From Hyposmocoma kahamanoa (lineage: Eukaryota > Arthropoda > Insecta > Lepidoptera > Cosmopterigidae): DNA of 64,000 nt. Every line of letters begins with the position of its first letter. Positions within the stretch are counted from its first letter, which is position 1. Location: assembly GCF_003589595.1 (NCBI RefSeq), contig NW_020653750.1, positions 6,773,474-6,837,473 on the forward strand, in the 5' to 3' direction. The notes under the pieces were generated by a model. The model saw nothing but the letters and a program-made list of their open reading frames with translations. It was not told where the DNA came from and did no database searches. The position numbers and the translations under genes are program-made. Of this stretch, positions 19,255 through 30,437 are shown one piece after another.

Positions 19255-19467
19255 GGTGTACTAATTTAGTCTCACTAGCAGGAATTCTCCATTTTGTTAG
19301 CCAATCCTCCATTTCGTTTAAGCTGCTTTGAAGGAGTCCGGATGCTTCAACTGGACATTTACTTGAGACTGGTAACGCCGTGTCATCAGCGAAGGTAGCA
19401 ACGGTGGCCTTTGGGTTTTGTAGCAGGTCGGCTGTGAAGAGTGTGTACAGAACAGGTCCAAGCACAG
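19255..19467 (-). pseudogene. Jockey RT, downstream half of the interrupted gene
   Basis: This reads GSVLGPVLYTLFTADLLQNP, VATFADDTALPVSS (catalytic FADD) and NEMEDWLTKWRIPASETK, then ends at the junction with the Gypsy remnant. It continues exactly the RT that stops at VPQG near 23058; the intervening 3.58 kb is a nested element. The thumb, C-terminus and 3' UTR are lost. Confidence 0.85.
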
Positions 19468-19473
19468 AACCTT

Positions 19474-22400
19474 TTTTTTTTTTTATTGTGACTCGGCAAA
19501 ATGACTGCACCGCGCCTGATGGAAAGTGCGAATACAGTCCAGAGATGAGAGTAACGGATGGAAAACACAAATATCTTCACTCCGTCACTATCATTTTGCC
19601 GGTCTGGCCAAATGCTTCTTCACACTACGTTTGAAGGACCCGATGTTATAGAGGGGAGGGAATACATGCGCCGGGAGTTGGTTTCACAATTTGATGGTTC
19701 GGCATAAAAACGAATTGCCAAACTTTTTAGTGCGGGACGGTATTGAACTGACCGCCCAACTGTGCCAACGCAGTCCGGCACGGGTGGTCCGCTGATGGAA
19801 AGGAGAGGAAGGGATAAGGTTGAATAACTCTTCAGAGCACTCGCCCTGGTACAGGCGATAGAATACGCTAAGAGACGCTATATCTCTGCGAAGCTGTAAC
19901 GACTCCGCATGCTCAGTTACATGAGGATCGTTGACAACACGGAAGGCGTAGCACTGCAGTCCATCTAGGGCATCGAGCAAGTACTTGGCAGAGCCGTCCC
20001 AAAGGTGCGAACAGTACTCCATGCTGCTTCGGACCTGAGCTTTATACAACAGGTATCGCAGCTCTGGAGTAAAAAATCGGTGCACCTTGTTCAGGATGCC
20101 AAGCTTGCGCGACGCGGTACAGATGACGCTCTCGATATAATCTTTGTTGCTCATGTCCTTCCGGATGCTCATTCCCAGTAGGCTGAGCTTGTCCTGCAGC
20201 GTCAGCATTGTACCCTGAAGATAGGGAAGTGGAAGGAATGGGGATTTTTTGGAGCTGAACGCGCATACCTGGGTTTTCTTGGCGTTGAACTCAACCAAGT
20301 TTCGGGAGCCCCACGACGATATATGTTCCAAAAAATGGTTGAGTCCAGCGACAAGTTTTTCCCGGTTTCTCTCAGGGTCCTCCCGGCTGCTTGACGATTG
20401 CTTATAATAGCAACCGTGCACTGTGCTATCATCTGCATAGCAATGAATGTTGCCTAGAGGCAACAAGTCATTGATATGCAGAAGGAACAGCGTGGGCGAC
20501 AGCACGGAGCCCTGTGGCACCCCAGCATTAACTGTCACGAGCCGCGAAGTGCTTCCGTCAACAAGGACACGCAATCTTCGCTCGCGCAGAAAGCCGGAGA
20601 TCCATTCACAAAGGCGGCCGGGAAGACCATATGCCGGAAGCTTGGAGAGGAGACCACGGTGCCAGACCCGATCAAAGGCCTTAGCAATATCCAGACTTAT
20701 CGCTAAGGTTTCGCCCTGTTTGTCGATAGCTTCACCCCAGAGATGCATTAGATACGCTAGAACGTCACCCGTTGATCGGTTCGGCCGAAACCCGTACTGT
20801 CGATCATTAAGAATGGAGTGACGTTCCAGGTGCCGGATTTGCACGTTGGCCTCCCTCCAAGCTAGGGGCACGTTACCAGATTGGTATGAGAGGCGGTATA
20901 AGCGCGTCAGTACGGGAGACAACTCCGCCGCACACCTTTTAAGGACGATAGGAGGTATCCCATCCGGACCATAGGCCTTCCGCACGTCAAGAGTCTGCAA
21001 TTCCTTGCGGACATCACATTGTCTGATAACTATATCAGGCATTGTGACTCCGCAGTGGGGAATTGATGGCGGTTGCGCATCTTGGTCGTGAATGCGCGAG
21101 TTAGCCCCAAAAAGGTCGGCCAATAAATTGGCTTTCTCTTCGGGGCCATAGGCTAAAAATCCATTGGGATACCTCAAAGGTGGCAGCGACGAACGACAAA
21201 AATTGGACTGCACGGCTTTGCCCAGGCTCCAGTAGGCACGGCTACCGGTGGGATGGGCTACCAGCTTCTGGCCAATCCGTGAAACGCGCTGGACATCCGC
21301 TCTTATGTAAGCCCTCCTGCAAAACTTGGTTGCTTTGTTATAGGCTGCTTTAAGGGACGCAAGGTTGGGATCCTTTGTTACACGATCCTTGATCCAACCA
21401 CGATATGCAGCCTGTTTCTCACTAACAGTGTCCATGCATTCGCGATTGAACCAAGGGCGTCCTCTGCGATTGGCGATGACACTGGAAGACGGTATGTAGT
21501 AATCCATAGCCGTTCCAATCTCATCGACAACAGCATCGGCAGCTGCTAAGGCATCCTTTCCCGCAAAGCAGTGCTGCAACCAAGGGATGGACGCAAAGTA
21601 GTCGCGCATACCATCCCAATCCTCTGACGAGTAGTGCCAAATGCGACGAGTGACCTCCTTCAGCTTAGTTGGAGGCATTTGGGAAACCTTACACCCAACC
21701 AAACAGTGATCAGAACTTCCCAGGGGGGCGCTGACTGATACTGTATAGTAGGTAGGGTGACTCGCGAGCAGAAGGTCAAGCAAAGAGGGTGCATGATCCG
21801 ATATGTTTGGAACCCGGGTGGGCTGGGTTACCAGTTGGGTCAAGTCATGCGTGAGAGCGAAAGCGTGGGCAGTTATTCCTGCATGGTCAGTCTTGAGGGA
21901 ACTCAACCATGATTCATGGTGAGCATTAAAGTTCCCCAACACGACCATCTCCGCAGATGGGAACTGCGCCTGCGCGTCAAGAGTCGCCTGGCTCAGTTGG
22001 TCAAAGAGCCTTGTTGTCTCCGCATCCCCGCTGTGGGATCTATATAAGCACGCGAAGACTCTAGCTGAACAACTAGATTCTACGAGCACCCACATAGTGG
22101 AAAAGGAGGGGTCCTCCAGGCAGCGCAGACGACAACAGCACACATCCGAACGAATATATACACATACCCCGCCTTTGGCCTGAAAGTTTTCCTCAAGCGA
22201 GTAGCCGGGGTAGTTCAAGTAACTCGTATCATTCGGACGGCGGATCTGCGTCTCCGTCAGGAAAAGCAGGGCAGGCCGGGCTATCTCGAGGTGATGGAGG
22301 ACAGCTTTGAGGTTGGAGTGGATGGAGTCCGCGGATGTTAGCGAACTCAATAATAAACGCGGTGGGGGGATTAGGCACCGCTGAACGATCTGCATTCTTA

Positions 22401-23051
22401 TGTTGCGCTGTCATGGTGGGTAAGAAGGACGGTAGTGTGAAGAGTTGCAGCTTTCGGCACCGCACCGAAGAAGAAAAACGAGGGGAACTGCATACATGCC
22501 ATTGATCTTTTGAAGGATAGCCGGCTGACCCGCCGAACGGAAGGGCCCCCGTACCCCCCCCGGGATATGCCGCCGGGACCCCATATTCCGGTCACTAACC
22601 GGCACGACGACCTACCCCAAGGTTATGCGCGGCATGGTGGGGCAGCCTCTAGGGGTAGTTAGTCCCTATTGGGCCCCTGTACTGTTCCGCGGGCGGCCAG
22701 CGGACAACCGTTTCTACGGGTCTCCCTGGGCGGCAGGTCAACTAGATATCCCTCAACAAGTGACATGGCGAATATCCGCCTCAGTCCTCCCAGATACCGC
22801 GCCGAAAACTCCACGTGCACTGGATGTACACCAAATGATCCCTGAACGCGATTCGCAAAAGCGTTTCACTGTGGAGGGTTTTCCGCCGTGTGTACTGTGG
22901 TCGCTATCCAGTCGGCACAAAGCCTACCACAACGCTAAGCAGATGGACACTTGTGACGCCCTCGGTCGCCTCTTACGACCCCCACGGGCATGTCCCCATA
23001 CATGCCCGAGGCGACAATGTATTCTTAAGCCGTCGCCACACGGCACAAAAA
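19474..23051 (-). mobile_element. Near-full-length non-LTR element nested in the Jockey RT
   Basis: The minus-strand element runs from a 5' UTR beginning GTGCCGTGTGG (about 23046) to a poly(A) tail at 19484-19474. It is flanked by a 6-bp target-site duplication, AACCTT on the + strand, at 19468-19473 and 23052-23057. Removing the insert and one duplicate restores the host RT reading VPQG-SVLGP. It has one long endonuclease-RT frame and no recognisable ORF1. The 5' UTR holds a stem-forming GC-rich stretch (22975-23035). Confidence 0.9.
19591..22414 (-). pseudogene. Endonuclease-reverse transcriptase of the nested LINE
   Basis: The likely start is the ATG at 22414 (MTAQHKNADRSAV), which leads into IEFANIRGLH. 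A small frameshift near 22325 then moves to the frame that stays open for about 880 codons. Endonuclease: LLFLTETQI, VVLGNFNAHHESW, LLDLLLASHP and GSSDHCLV (apurinic-type nuclease motifs). RT: KAYGPDGIPPIVLKR, LDIAKAFDRVWHRGLL, NAGVPQGSVLSPTLF and the catalytic CYADDSTVHG. The thumb and C-terminal region have KAQVRSSMEYCSHLWDG. A TGA at 19686-19684 replaces the Trp of the usual LWNQLP block; the frame then continues to KKHLARPAK and a stop at 19591. Only two lesions in over 2.8 kb indicate a recent copy. Confidence 0.9.
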
Positions 23052-23061
23052 AACCTTGTGG

Positions 23062-24950
23062 AACACCTGCAGAAATTTCATGAAATCCTGATGTGTGGTC
23101 GTTATCCCTAATTTGAAATGTTCTGTTACTAATGTATGAGCTCAGGACTCCATAGAATGTGTGTGTTAGTAAAGACTTTATTTTATATAGCAACCCCTTG
23201 TTGCCAAACCTTATCAAAGGCTTGCTGTATGTCAAGGAAAGTCGATGCGCAGTATTCTTTTTTCTCGAATGATTTTGTGATTGCTCTGCATACTCTGTGG
23301 GCTTGTTCTACAGTTGAGTGCTCTTTTCTAAATCCAAATTGGTAGTCAAAGACAACAAAATTTTTCTGAAATACATGTGTCAGCCTATGTAGCAGACACC
23401 TCTCAAACAGCTTGGATATAGCAGGCAGTAGGCTGATAGGTCTATATGAAGTGATTTCGTGAGGAGATTTATCAGGTTTGTGGATCATTATAATTTGGGA
23501 TATTTTCCACAGATCTGGGAAATGTCCTACTCTCATGATCGCATTGAATAGCATTGTGAGATATACTAATACTTTGCGCGGCAATTCTTCAAGGACTTTC
23601 TTGTCGATGAGGTCGAACCCTGGTGCTTTGTGGTTGGGCTTGAGTGAATATATCTACTTAACTCCCTGGGCGTCACTAATTTTAGAGGAAGGTCATGTTG
23701 GAAGTCTTGGTTAAGAACGGTGTCAATATCTGATTTATCCATATTCGGTTTAGCAGGATTTGGTTTGAAGACTTGACTCAGATGGTTTGCGAAGGCCTCC
23801 AATTTGCTCTGTCCAGTTCTGGCCCATTTTCCATTTTGCATCCGAAATGGCGGCTTGTGCTGTAAAGGCCGATCAAAGTTTTTGCATGCCTTCCATAGAG
23901 AGTAATTCGTCGCTTTTGTTGAGGAGAGACCCTATAGGTAAGTCTCCAGAGCGACGTCATTAGCTTCGTTATGAGGCTTTTTAATTCTTTAGCTGCTCTA
24001 TTAAATGCTGTTTTGTCACTAGGATGTCTGCTGGTATGCCAAACTCTTCTGAGACTTCTTTTTTCTATAATTTCTAACGGATGCATTCCGAGTAGACTTT
24101 ACGTTGTGGTGTGTGTTCAGCTGCTTCAGGGGTACACATCCAGCAGCATTCTTGGATAGTTTTAGTATTGGACATAGTGGCGTCATCGATATCAGTTTCA
24201 GTTTTTAGAGGAATCTTTAGTTCAAGCCTCTCACGGACTAGCTCACGTACGGAGACCCAGTCAGTACGTTTGTTATACGGCTTTGGTACACTGGGAATAT
24301 TGGGGGCTGAGGTTCCGATGGTTAAAAATACCGGGACATGATTGAAGTTGGCGTCCAGCCACGTCTGCACCGAATGGTAAAGTCTATATAGCCCCTTTGC
24401 AACAAAGAAGTCTATGACATCTGGTAGCCTATTAGGGTCGGTGGGCCAGTTAGTAGGTTCAGCTGTTGATATCGTGGTGGTATTGTTCTTATCTAGACTC
24501 TTCTTGAGTTCTCTACCCCTGGTATTAGTCAATCTGGAGGCCCAGTGGAGGTTTTTGGCATTCCAGTCTCCTCCGGCTATGAAACGTGCGCCCAGCGCTT
24601 TAAATAACTCCTTGTATTGCCCTTCTGTTATTTTATGTTTTACAGGACAGTATATGGCTGACACATAAAACGTTCCGTTTCGATCCTCTGTTGCAGTAGT
24701 GGCTGCTTGTATGTGGGCTTTTTTAAACTGTGCTAATTCACTGTGTTTGATGCTTGACCTCACGATTACGGCTGCTCCTACGTGTGCAGTTCCATCTGGG
24801 TGATTGGTGGCATAAATATCATAGTTTTGTATCCGGATCCTAAAGTGAGTTTCAGATACCAGCAGTATATCGATGTTGTGGGTGTGCAGCAGAACTTCAA
24901 CCTTTTCTTTGTTTGGAGACAGCCCGTCTAGGTTTTCTTGAGGGAAGTCA
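23062..24950 (-). pseudogene. Jockey ORF2: endonuclease and upstream RT
   Basis: Endonuclease: NIDILLVSETHFRIR, GARFIAGGDWNAKNLHW, LPDVIDFFVAKGL and FNHVPVFLT, where the usual Ser-Asp-His before the PV has become Phe-Asn-His. RT: SYRPISLLPAISKLFERCLL, YQFGFRKEHSTVEQ, LDIQQAFDKVWQQG and ISAGVPQG, where the nested element begins. At least four frame changes (about 24086, 23841, 23584, 23235) mean that the gene is well decayed, much more than the element nested in it. Confidence 0.85.
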
Positions 24951-24959
24951 TTTTACTAA

Positions 24960-26085
24960 ATTGGAGACTAGGGTTGTTATGAGGCTAATAAGTACACAAC
25001 TTTTTGGTGGTCTCTGCGTTTAAGGTGTTGTTGTTTGTTAGATTTTCTGGCTAATACTTCTCTATAAACCTCGCAACCCTTGTAATTTGCTGGATGGGCG
25101 CCTAGGCATAGGGCACATTTCGCTGGGGTGTTACGGTCTATCTTAGGACATTCCGTGGTTTTGTGAGCTTGTGCACATTTCACGCATCAATAGGGTCTCA
25201 TACAGTAGTTTTTAGTGTGGCCGTATTGTTGGCATCTTTGGCATTGGACTACTACATTTCGTTTGCGTGGATCTTTTATAATAACTAACTGGTGGTGTAT
25301 GTATTTGAGGTACTTGACAGCTTTGTTTTTGGGGCCACTTGCTAGATTGACAAATAATGTGGTGGTTTGGTTTCTTTTCTGGTCCGTATCTGGCATTTAT
25401 TATTTCTCCAATAATGGCATTACCCGTACTTTCCAGTGTTTCTTTTATTGCACTAATTGGTTTTGTGGGATGAAGGTTTCTGATCACGATTCTATAGAGC
25501 CGTTTGTCTTTTCTATTGAAAGTATGTCCGATTAGGCCTTTTCCTCTCACTGCATCTATTATGTTTTTGTACACTTCTACGGTGGTGCAGCTGATATGCA
25601 GTTGATTTTGGTTGACAATTTTGTAGCTGAAATCTGAATTATTCACGATAGGCTCAAGGAGTTCTGTTAGCTTGTTGACGTCTTTGATGCCACACAAGAT
25701 TACAGGAGGTGGTTTTAAAGGTTATTTTGGAGTTTCGCTATTTTGTTTGCCGTCATCATCTATTTCTTCAATAGATAGTCCACTGAATCTGTTAGTGACA
25801 ATCAATCTTTCGGGGGATGGTGAAGATACCTTTTTTCTTTTTGCATTTCTAAGCGTAGGTACTCTCTGCCAGGTTGGGTAATTAGTATCTTCGTGGTCAG
25901 AATAGGTCAGCATGTCGGAGATATGGGTGTGGCTGTTACTTGCGACTAATGGAACTTTTATGTTAGTATCAGCCTTGTTACTCAGTGCGACACTTCTTGG
26001 CCTGGTGGTGAACAAGCAGGGATGGAACGCTTGCTGAACTAGCTTCTTATTGCTCTCTTTAAGACCAGTAGCATTAACTGGTATG
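24960..26085 (-). pseudogene. Jockey ORF1 (gag-like nucleic-acid chaperone)
   Basis: The frame is open from about 26085 (NATGLKESNKK) without an obvious ATG. The first part is disordered and basic (NAKRKKVSSPSPERL); the central part (25690-25330) has VNQNQLHISCTTVEVYKNI and LYRIVIRNLHPTKPISAI, resembling the PRE_C2HC domain. The C-terminal zinc knuckles are VQCQRCQQYGHTKNYC, CVKCAQAHKTTECPK and CALCLGAHPANYKGC. There are frameshifts near 25330 and an interruption near 25185. In Jockey elements this protein binds the element RNA. Confidence 0.8.
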
Positions 26086-27015
26086 TCTCATGGTATGGCT
26101 CATACAGTCTTCGTAGCGTACAAATTTCGTATACAAATTCCGATAAACTCAGAGATTGTGAAGTGGTAGGTAAACCCATTGGCTACCATGGCTTGTTTTG
26201 AATTTATTGATATTTTTGCTTAAATTATAGTTGCATTCGCGATTTTAAACGCGCAAACATGTAATACTAATGTATCATACTATTATAAAAAATACAATTG
26301 TGCTTGTTGATTATAATTTCAAATTTGTTACTTTTATTTATTTATTACACACTTAAAGTTAATACAATTTTCATTCATTTTTATCCTTGAAATCGTAAGT
26401 GTGGCTTGACTTTTAAATATTTATGCTAAAGAGTTATATTTTTGTAAAGCAATTGTTTGCTACTAATAGAACTAATGGTATATCTATCGCAATAAATGAA
26501 TAGGCAATCCTATGCATCTCACGCGTTAAATGCGTAAATCGCATGTAGTATTTCCCCGTCTTTAAAAAGGCCGCAGTGGAAGATGGCAAGCTGAGAAAGT
26601 TCAGAAAGCAACCTGGGCCATTTGATTACGGGTGACTCGCCTTAAGAATTGTAACAATTAGACGTAGTTAAACAAAAAGGATCCAATGTATATCCAGTCA
26701 TTTTCGAGATATGGCAGTTTGAAGTTTAAAAGTGTTTCTCATCATCATCAGCCTATCGCAGTCACTGCTGAATTTTTCTAAATATTTCAATCGCTTGTGG
26801 TTCGAACAATTGAAATGACCAAGTTTATATAAGCTTCTTGAAACTGACGTAATGGGTCTCTTTCCATCTTTTGCAATGTGTAGAAAAAGGACAGTTAGCT
26901 ATTTAATTATTTTGTGTGCTTTTGTAATTTATATTTACAACTCATTTATATATAAATTAAATACTATAAAACTGTACAAAAAACACTTTTAAATGAGAAC
27001 TATGATAACACAATA
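26086..27015. other. No gene; short repeat words only
   Basis: Possibly includes the Jockey 5' UTR up to about 26240. GGCCGCAGTGGA (26569-26580) recurs at 1327-1338. ACTCGCCTTAAG (26635-26646) recurs, partly, at 17026 and, inverted, at 16581 and 15990; these may be MITE ends. Confidence 0.4.
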
Positions 27016-27277
27016 TACACACATCAAAAAAAGTTTGCGATCAATAGCATAAGCTCCTACAATTCTTTAAATTTAACTTTATCAAGAAAAAATCTATGTT
27101 GTATGCTTTCTTTAAATAGGAATACCCTGTTTGAAATTAAAATATAAAACAATTTTTTATTATTTATTTTAAAAAATTGAGCCATTAATCATAATGTAAT
27201 AGTGATAGAAATTTCATAGAAAGAAAAAGACTGTTTAATTAAACTTAAACAACAATTTATTATTAAAAGGTGTGAAT

Positions 27278-28324
27278 TCAATATAAAATAACTCCTCCCC
27301 TGGCTCGAATACATGCGAAGATCCTCCTGGGCATGCTGAGGATCAAGTTATCCAGCATTTCCTGGGGTAATCTATCCCATTCTTCAATAGCGCCTTCCCT
27401 GAGCTCTGGAACTGTCTGGGGACGTGGCTCACGGTTCCATACTGCTCGTTTAAGAGCATCCCACGCGTGCTCTATTGGGTTTAAGTCGGGCGAGCCGGCG
27501 GCAGGCCAGTCTAATCGTGTGATATCGTATTCTTGAAGAGCAGCATTGACTCGTTGAGCTCGATGTGCGGGCGCATTATCATCGACCAGTACAAATTGGT
27601 GCCCATGGTTTACTCGGAATGGTCTGACGATATCATCAATAGCAACTGCTTTGTACATGTCTGCTGTCATGAAGCCCCGATACGGGATCAAAGGCGTTCT
27701 AGCTTCAATCATAATGCCACCCCAAAAGGACACCGATTTTCCGCCTTGCTGAACTGTTCCAGTGGCAGTTCTTTGTCTTTCACGGTCGCCTGGTCTTCTC
27801 CAGACACGGACACGTCGGTTATCTGGATGATTCCTGATTCGGGATTCGTCAACGAAGAGACAGTTTTGCCAAATGTTTTCGTCCTCACCTTCTTCATTTT
27901 GCCGAAGTCTAGCCCACTGCAATCTTCGTTGTTGACGTTGCCGGGAATTGAGCGGAGCTCACCAAGACCTCCGTGCTCGTAATCCAGCCTGGTGCAAGCT
28001 ATTGCAAACGGTCTGCATGCTAACTTCAAGCCCAGAGGCGGCCCTGACTTCTGCTTTTATTTTAGTGGCGTTGATTGTTGGATCACGGGCTGCCAGCAAT
28101 CTAATATAGCGCTTTTGGGCAGCTGTCAAAACAGTTGGGCGACCGCTGCGGGGTCGGTCAGCTAAATTCCCCATTCCGTGATACCTCTGCAACGTAGCCA
28201 CGACACAGGATTGGGATATAGCAAGTCTGCGTGCTATTACTCTCGTGGTGTATCCTTCTTCCCTCAAAGTTACTATTCCAGCTCGTAAAACCTCTGATAA
28301 TCCTCTTGGCATTTTTTCAATCAC
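27278..28324 (-). pseudogene. Tc1-family transposase, single premature stop
   Basis: One frame of 349 codons runs from the ATG at 28324 (or the Met five codons on, MPRGLSEVLRAG, more like Tc1 proteins) to the TAA at 27278, with a single TGA at 27961-27959 where CGA/Arg is expected. N-terminal paired helix-turn-helix: TTRVIARRLAISQSCVVATL, then DRPRSGRPTVLTAAQ, and a second HTH to about residue 110. The catalytic Asp is in FVDESRIRN, the second Asp in FVLVDDNAPAHRA, the Glu in SPDLNPIEHAWD. I count 35 residues between the second Asp and the Glu, one more than the common DD34E. It would cut and paste the element at TA sites; the single stop is the only lesion that I see. Confidence 0.92.
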
Positions 28325-28419
28325 AACTTTCCGCGAAAAATATCTTGAATCGCTTATAATTGACTAAATCAGATTTCTGAATGAGCGTAAGCTAGGACTG
28401 AAAGCCTTTTTATATGAAA

Positions 28420-28877
28420 AAACAATTGAACGGGGTCATTGTTTTATGNNNNNNNNNNNNNNNNNNNNNNNNNNNNNNNNNNNNNNNNNNNNNNNNNNNN
28501 NNNNNNNNNNNNNNNNNNNNNNNNNNNNNNNNNNNNNNNNNNNNNNNNNNNNNNNNNNNNNNNNNNNNNNNNNNNNNNNNNNNNNNNNNNNNNNNNNNNN
28601 NNNNNNNNNNNNNNNNNNNNNNNNNNNNNNNNNNNNNNNNNNNNNNNNNNNNNNNNNNNNNNNNNNNNNNNNNNNNNNNNNNNNNNNNNNNNNNNNNNNN
28701 NNNNNNNNNNNNNNNNNNNNNNNNNNNNNNNNNNNNNNNNNNNNNNNNNNNNNNNNNNNNNNNNNNNNNNNNNNNNNNNNNNNNNNNNNNNNNNNNNNNN
28801 NNNNNNNNNNNNNNNNNNNNNNNNNNNNNNNNNNNNNNNNNNNNNNNNAAACAATTGAACGGGGTCATTGTTTTATG
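28420..28877. other. 400-N assembly gap flanked by a 29-bp duplication
   Basis: N from 28449 to 28848, exactly 400. The 29 bases AAACAATTGAACGGGGTCAT plus nine more stand on both sides of the gap (28420-28448 and 28849-28877). The gap is therefore a scaffolding artefact or a collapsed tandem repeat. Confidence 0.95.
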
Positions 28878-28994
28878 TTCTAATTTATTTTTAAATAAAG
28901 AATCTAAAAAGAAGAAAAAATCATAATATAATCTACAGTAACAAAAAAGATTTCAGTTTTTCGAAGTGATCGCAAACTTTTTTTGATGTGTGTA

Positions 28995-29746
28995 TTTGTT
29001 TAGTGAAAATATGATACCAAATTCTGTTTTTACACTTTACTGCAGCAATTTTTACAAGTTATTATTATGTGGTACTGCATGATTGACAACCGTGCTGTCA
29101 GTCGAACAACGAAGACTGTTGCGCAATTGACGCTCTGTATGCGATTTTAACGCCCTATAGGTGCGGACACTTTTTAGCGCGAACCCAAAGTCCATTTATT
29201 GGTAGGTCAATGCTATAATATCGACTAATGGACAAGTCATAGATAAATTATGATGTACTATTTCAGACAGTCACTATTGATTCAAAGAAGAATTATGAAA
29301 TCATTAAAATAGGTGAATTTTATGTATTTTACAAAATTAACCTTGTTTCATAAGTTTCGTTCGTGACTCACAGAGACGGCTATATTTTTATGAGGAACCA
29401 AATTGCCAAACTTACATATGAAATTTTACATGGAATTTGTAGGTGGAGTTGGTAAACTAACACCAAATTATATTAGAAAATAAAAATACTATCTCACGCG
29501 TCCCGTCAAGCGCGTGCAAGGCGTTCATCGCAAACGAAATCCAAGTTGGTCCAGCCATTGTGTAAACAGACAAAAATTATTCTGTTGTATATATTGATGA
29601 AGGTCCAAGTTTTCTTCTTTCGATACATCAATCATTTGTTGTTCCTAATGTAGACAAAGATATGTCCACATTCCTATGCGATATTTTGTTTCGTCAATTA
29701 GCTCGTGTACATATAATATGAATAATAGTAACTTTATTGCCTATAG
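28995..29746. other. Intronic-type DNA
   Basis: No gene or element recognised. The pyrimidine-poor acceptor of the next candidate exon ends at 29746. Confidence 0.4.
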
Positions 29747-29900
29747 CATCTTATGTATTACGCGACATGCAGAAACAAAAACTCACCTCAAATAAGGGCT
29801 TGGTATCTTTTGTATGACCCGGTTGGCATGGATCCATTGATGAGGGAGTGGAGAGAATGGCTGGACTCAAAACATTCGTTGATGATGTTGAAACTTGAAG
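29747..29900 (+). CDS. Candidate exon 3 of 5: host membrane protein, ectodomain
   Basis: The acceptor TTTATTGCCTATAG ends at 29746 and the donor GTAATG starts at 29901. It begins in phase 0, matching the end of 16208-16390, and ends after the first base of a codon (G), which is completed to GAA (Glu) by the first two bases of 41044-41213. The text HLMYYATCRNKNSPQIRAW and LLYDPVGMDPLMREWREWLD is polar and aromatic-rich with one Cys, as in a folded extracellular domain. An alternative acceptor at 29772 would start it in another phase. No family recognised. Confidence 0.55.
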
Positions 29901-30218
29901 GTAATGCATGTTGTATGAACTCTGTCTTAATTTTATTGTTGGTTTTATTGTATATCAAGATGTTTTACCACAGATCACTTAATAGTTACTACGTAACATA
30001 TATATCACTCTCATACAAAATCGAAAATACTTCCTACTTAACCTGACTAATAACACTAGGCGCTCACTGCGAGGAAAAGGGGACCTAAGCACGCGCTCAG
30101 AGAGTTGAAATAAACGTTGCCCGCATTGTACAGTCGTGCGGAACCAAATGCGCTAGGGTTGTACGAGGATTGTAATGACTTGTCTGAGATTTTGAAATTA
30201 CAATAATTTAGTATTAAG
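29901..30218. other. Intronic-type DNA before the DIRS element
   Basis: No gene seen. Confidence 0.4.
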
Positions 30219-30390
30219 TAATTACTCTTCAAGCTTTGTTCTCGATTAGCATTCGTACACGATGTAGTTTCACATATAGACTCGCCGTTTCACACTTTAT
30301 TTTGGAGAAAAAGAAAAAAAAAGGTAGTATAGGTAACCCTTGCTGTGGCGGGACTCGGAGCTGTTACGTACAATAATTCTTTTAATAGTT
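30219..30390 (+). repeat. DIRS left inverted terminal repeat
   Basis: Reverse complement of 37405-37580, including CGGGACTCGGAGCTGT (30351-30366), matching ACAGCTCCGAGTCCC at 37411-37425, and TATAGACTCGCCGTTTCACA (30275-30294), matching 37495-37514. Confidence 0.9.
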
Positions 30391-30437
30391 TATTTTTTAA
30401 GTTATTAGTAGTTTTTGTATCCATTTTATTCGATTAA

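Larger units (their letters stand above)
19255..26085 (-). mobile_element. Jockey-clade LINE, interrupted and 3'-truncated
   Basis: The minus strand has a gag-like ORF1 (26085-24960), endonuclease (24950-24080), RT (24080-23058 and 19467-19255) and a nested element between the two RT parts. PRE/C2HC-type and CCHC knuckles in ORF1 with an endonuclease-RT ORF2 are the layout of the Jockey clade. The 3' end is missing at the boundary with the Gypsy remnant. Confidence 0.85.
27018..28992 (-). mobile_element. Full-length Tc1-like DNA transposon
   Basis: The terminal inverted repeats are 27018-27042 (CACACATCAAAAAAAGTTTG and on) and 28968-28992, perfect over at least 24 bp. The TA target duplications lie at 27016-27017 and 28993-28994. 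It carries one transposase gene on the minus strand and a 400-base run of N in the 5' part. Identical termini and a nearly intact gene suggest recent activity. Confidence 0.95.

Noticed and set aside
20447..23111. Plus-strand open frames of up to 152 codons opposite the nested LINE
   Set aside because: Antisense of the LINE coding sequence and its GC-rich 5' UTR; no domain on this strand.
28410..28926. Several 136-170 codon open frames across the N run
   Set aside because: They consist of undetermined bases; no coding information.
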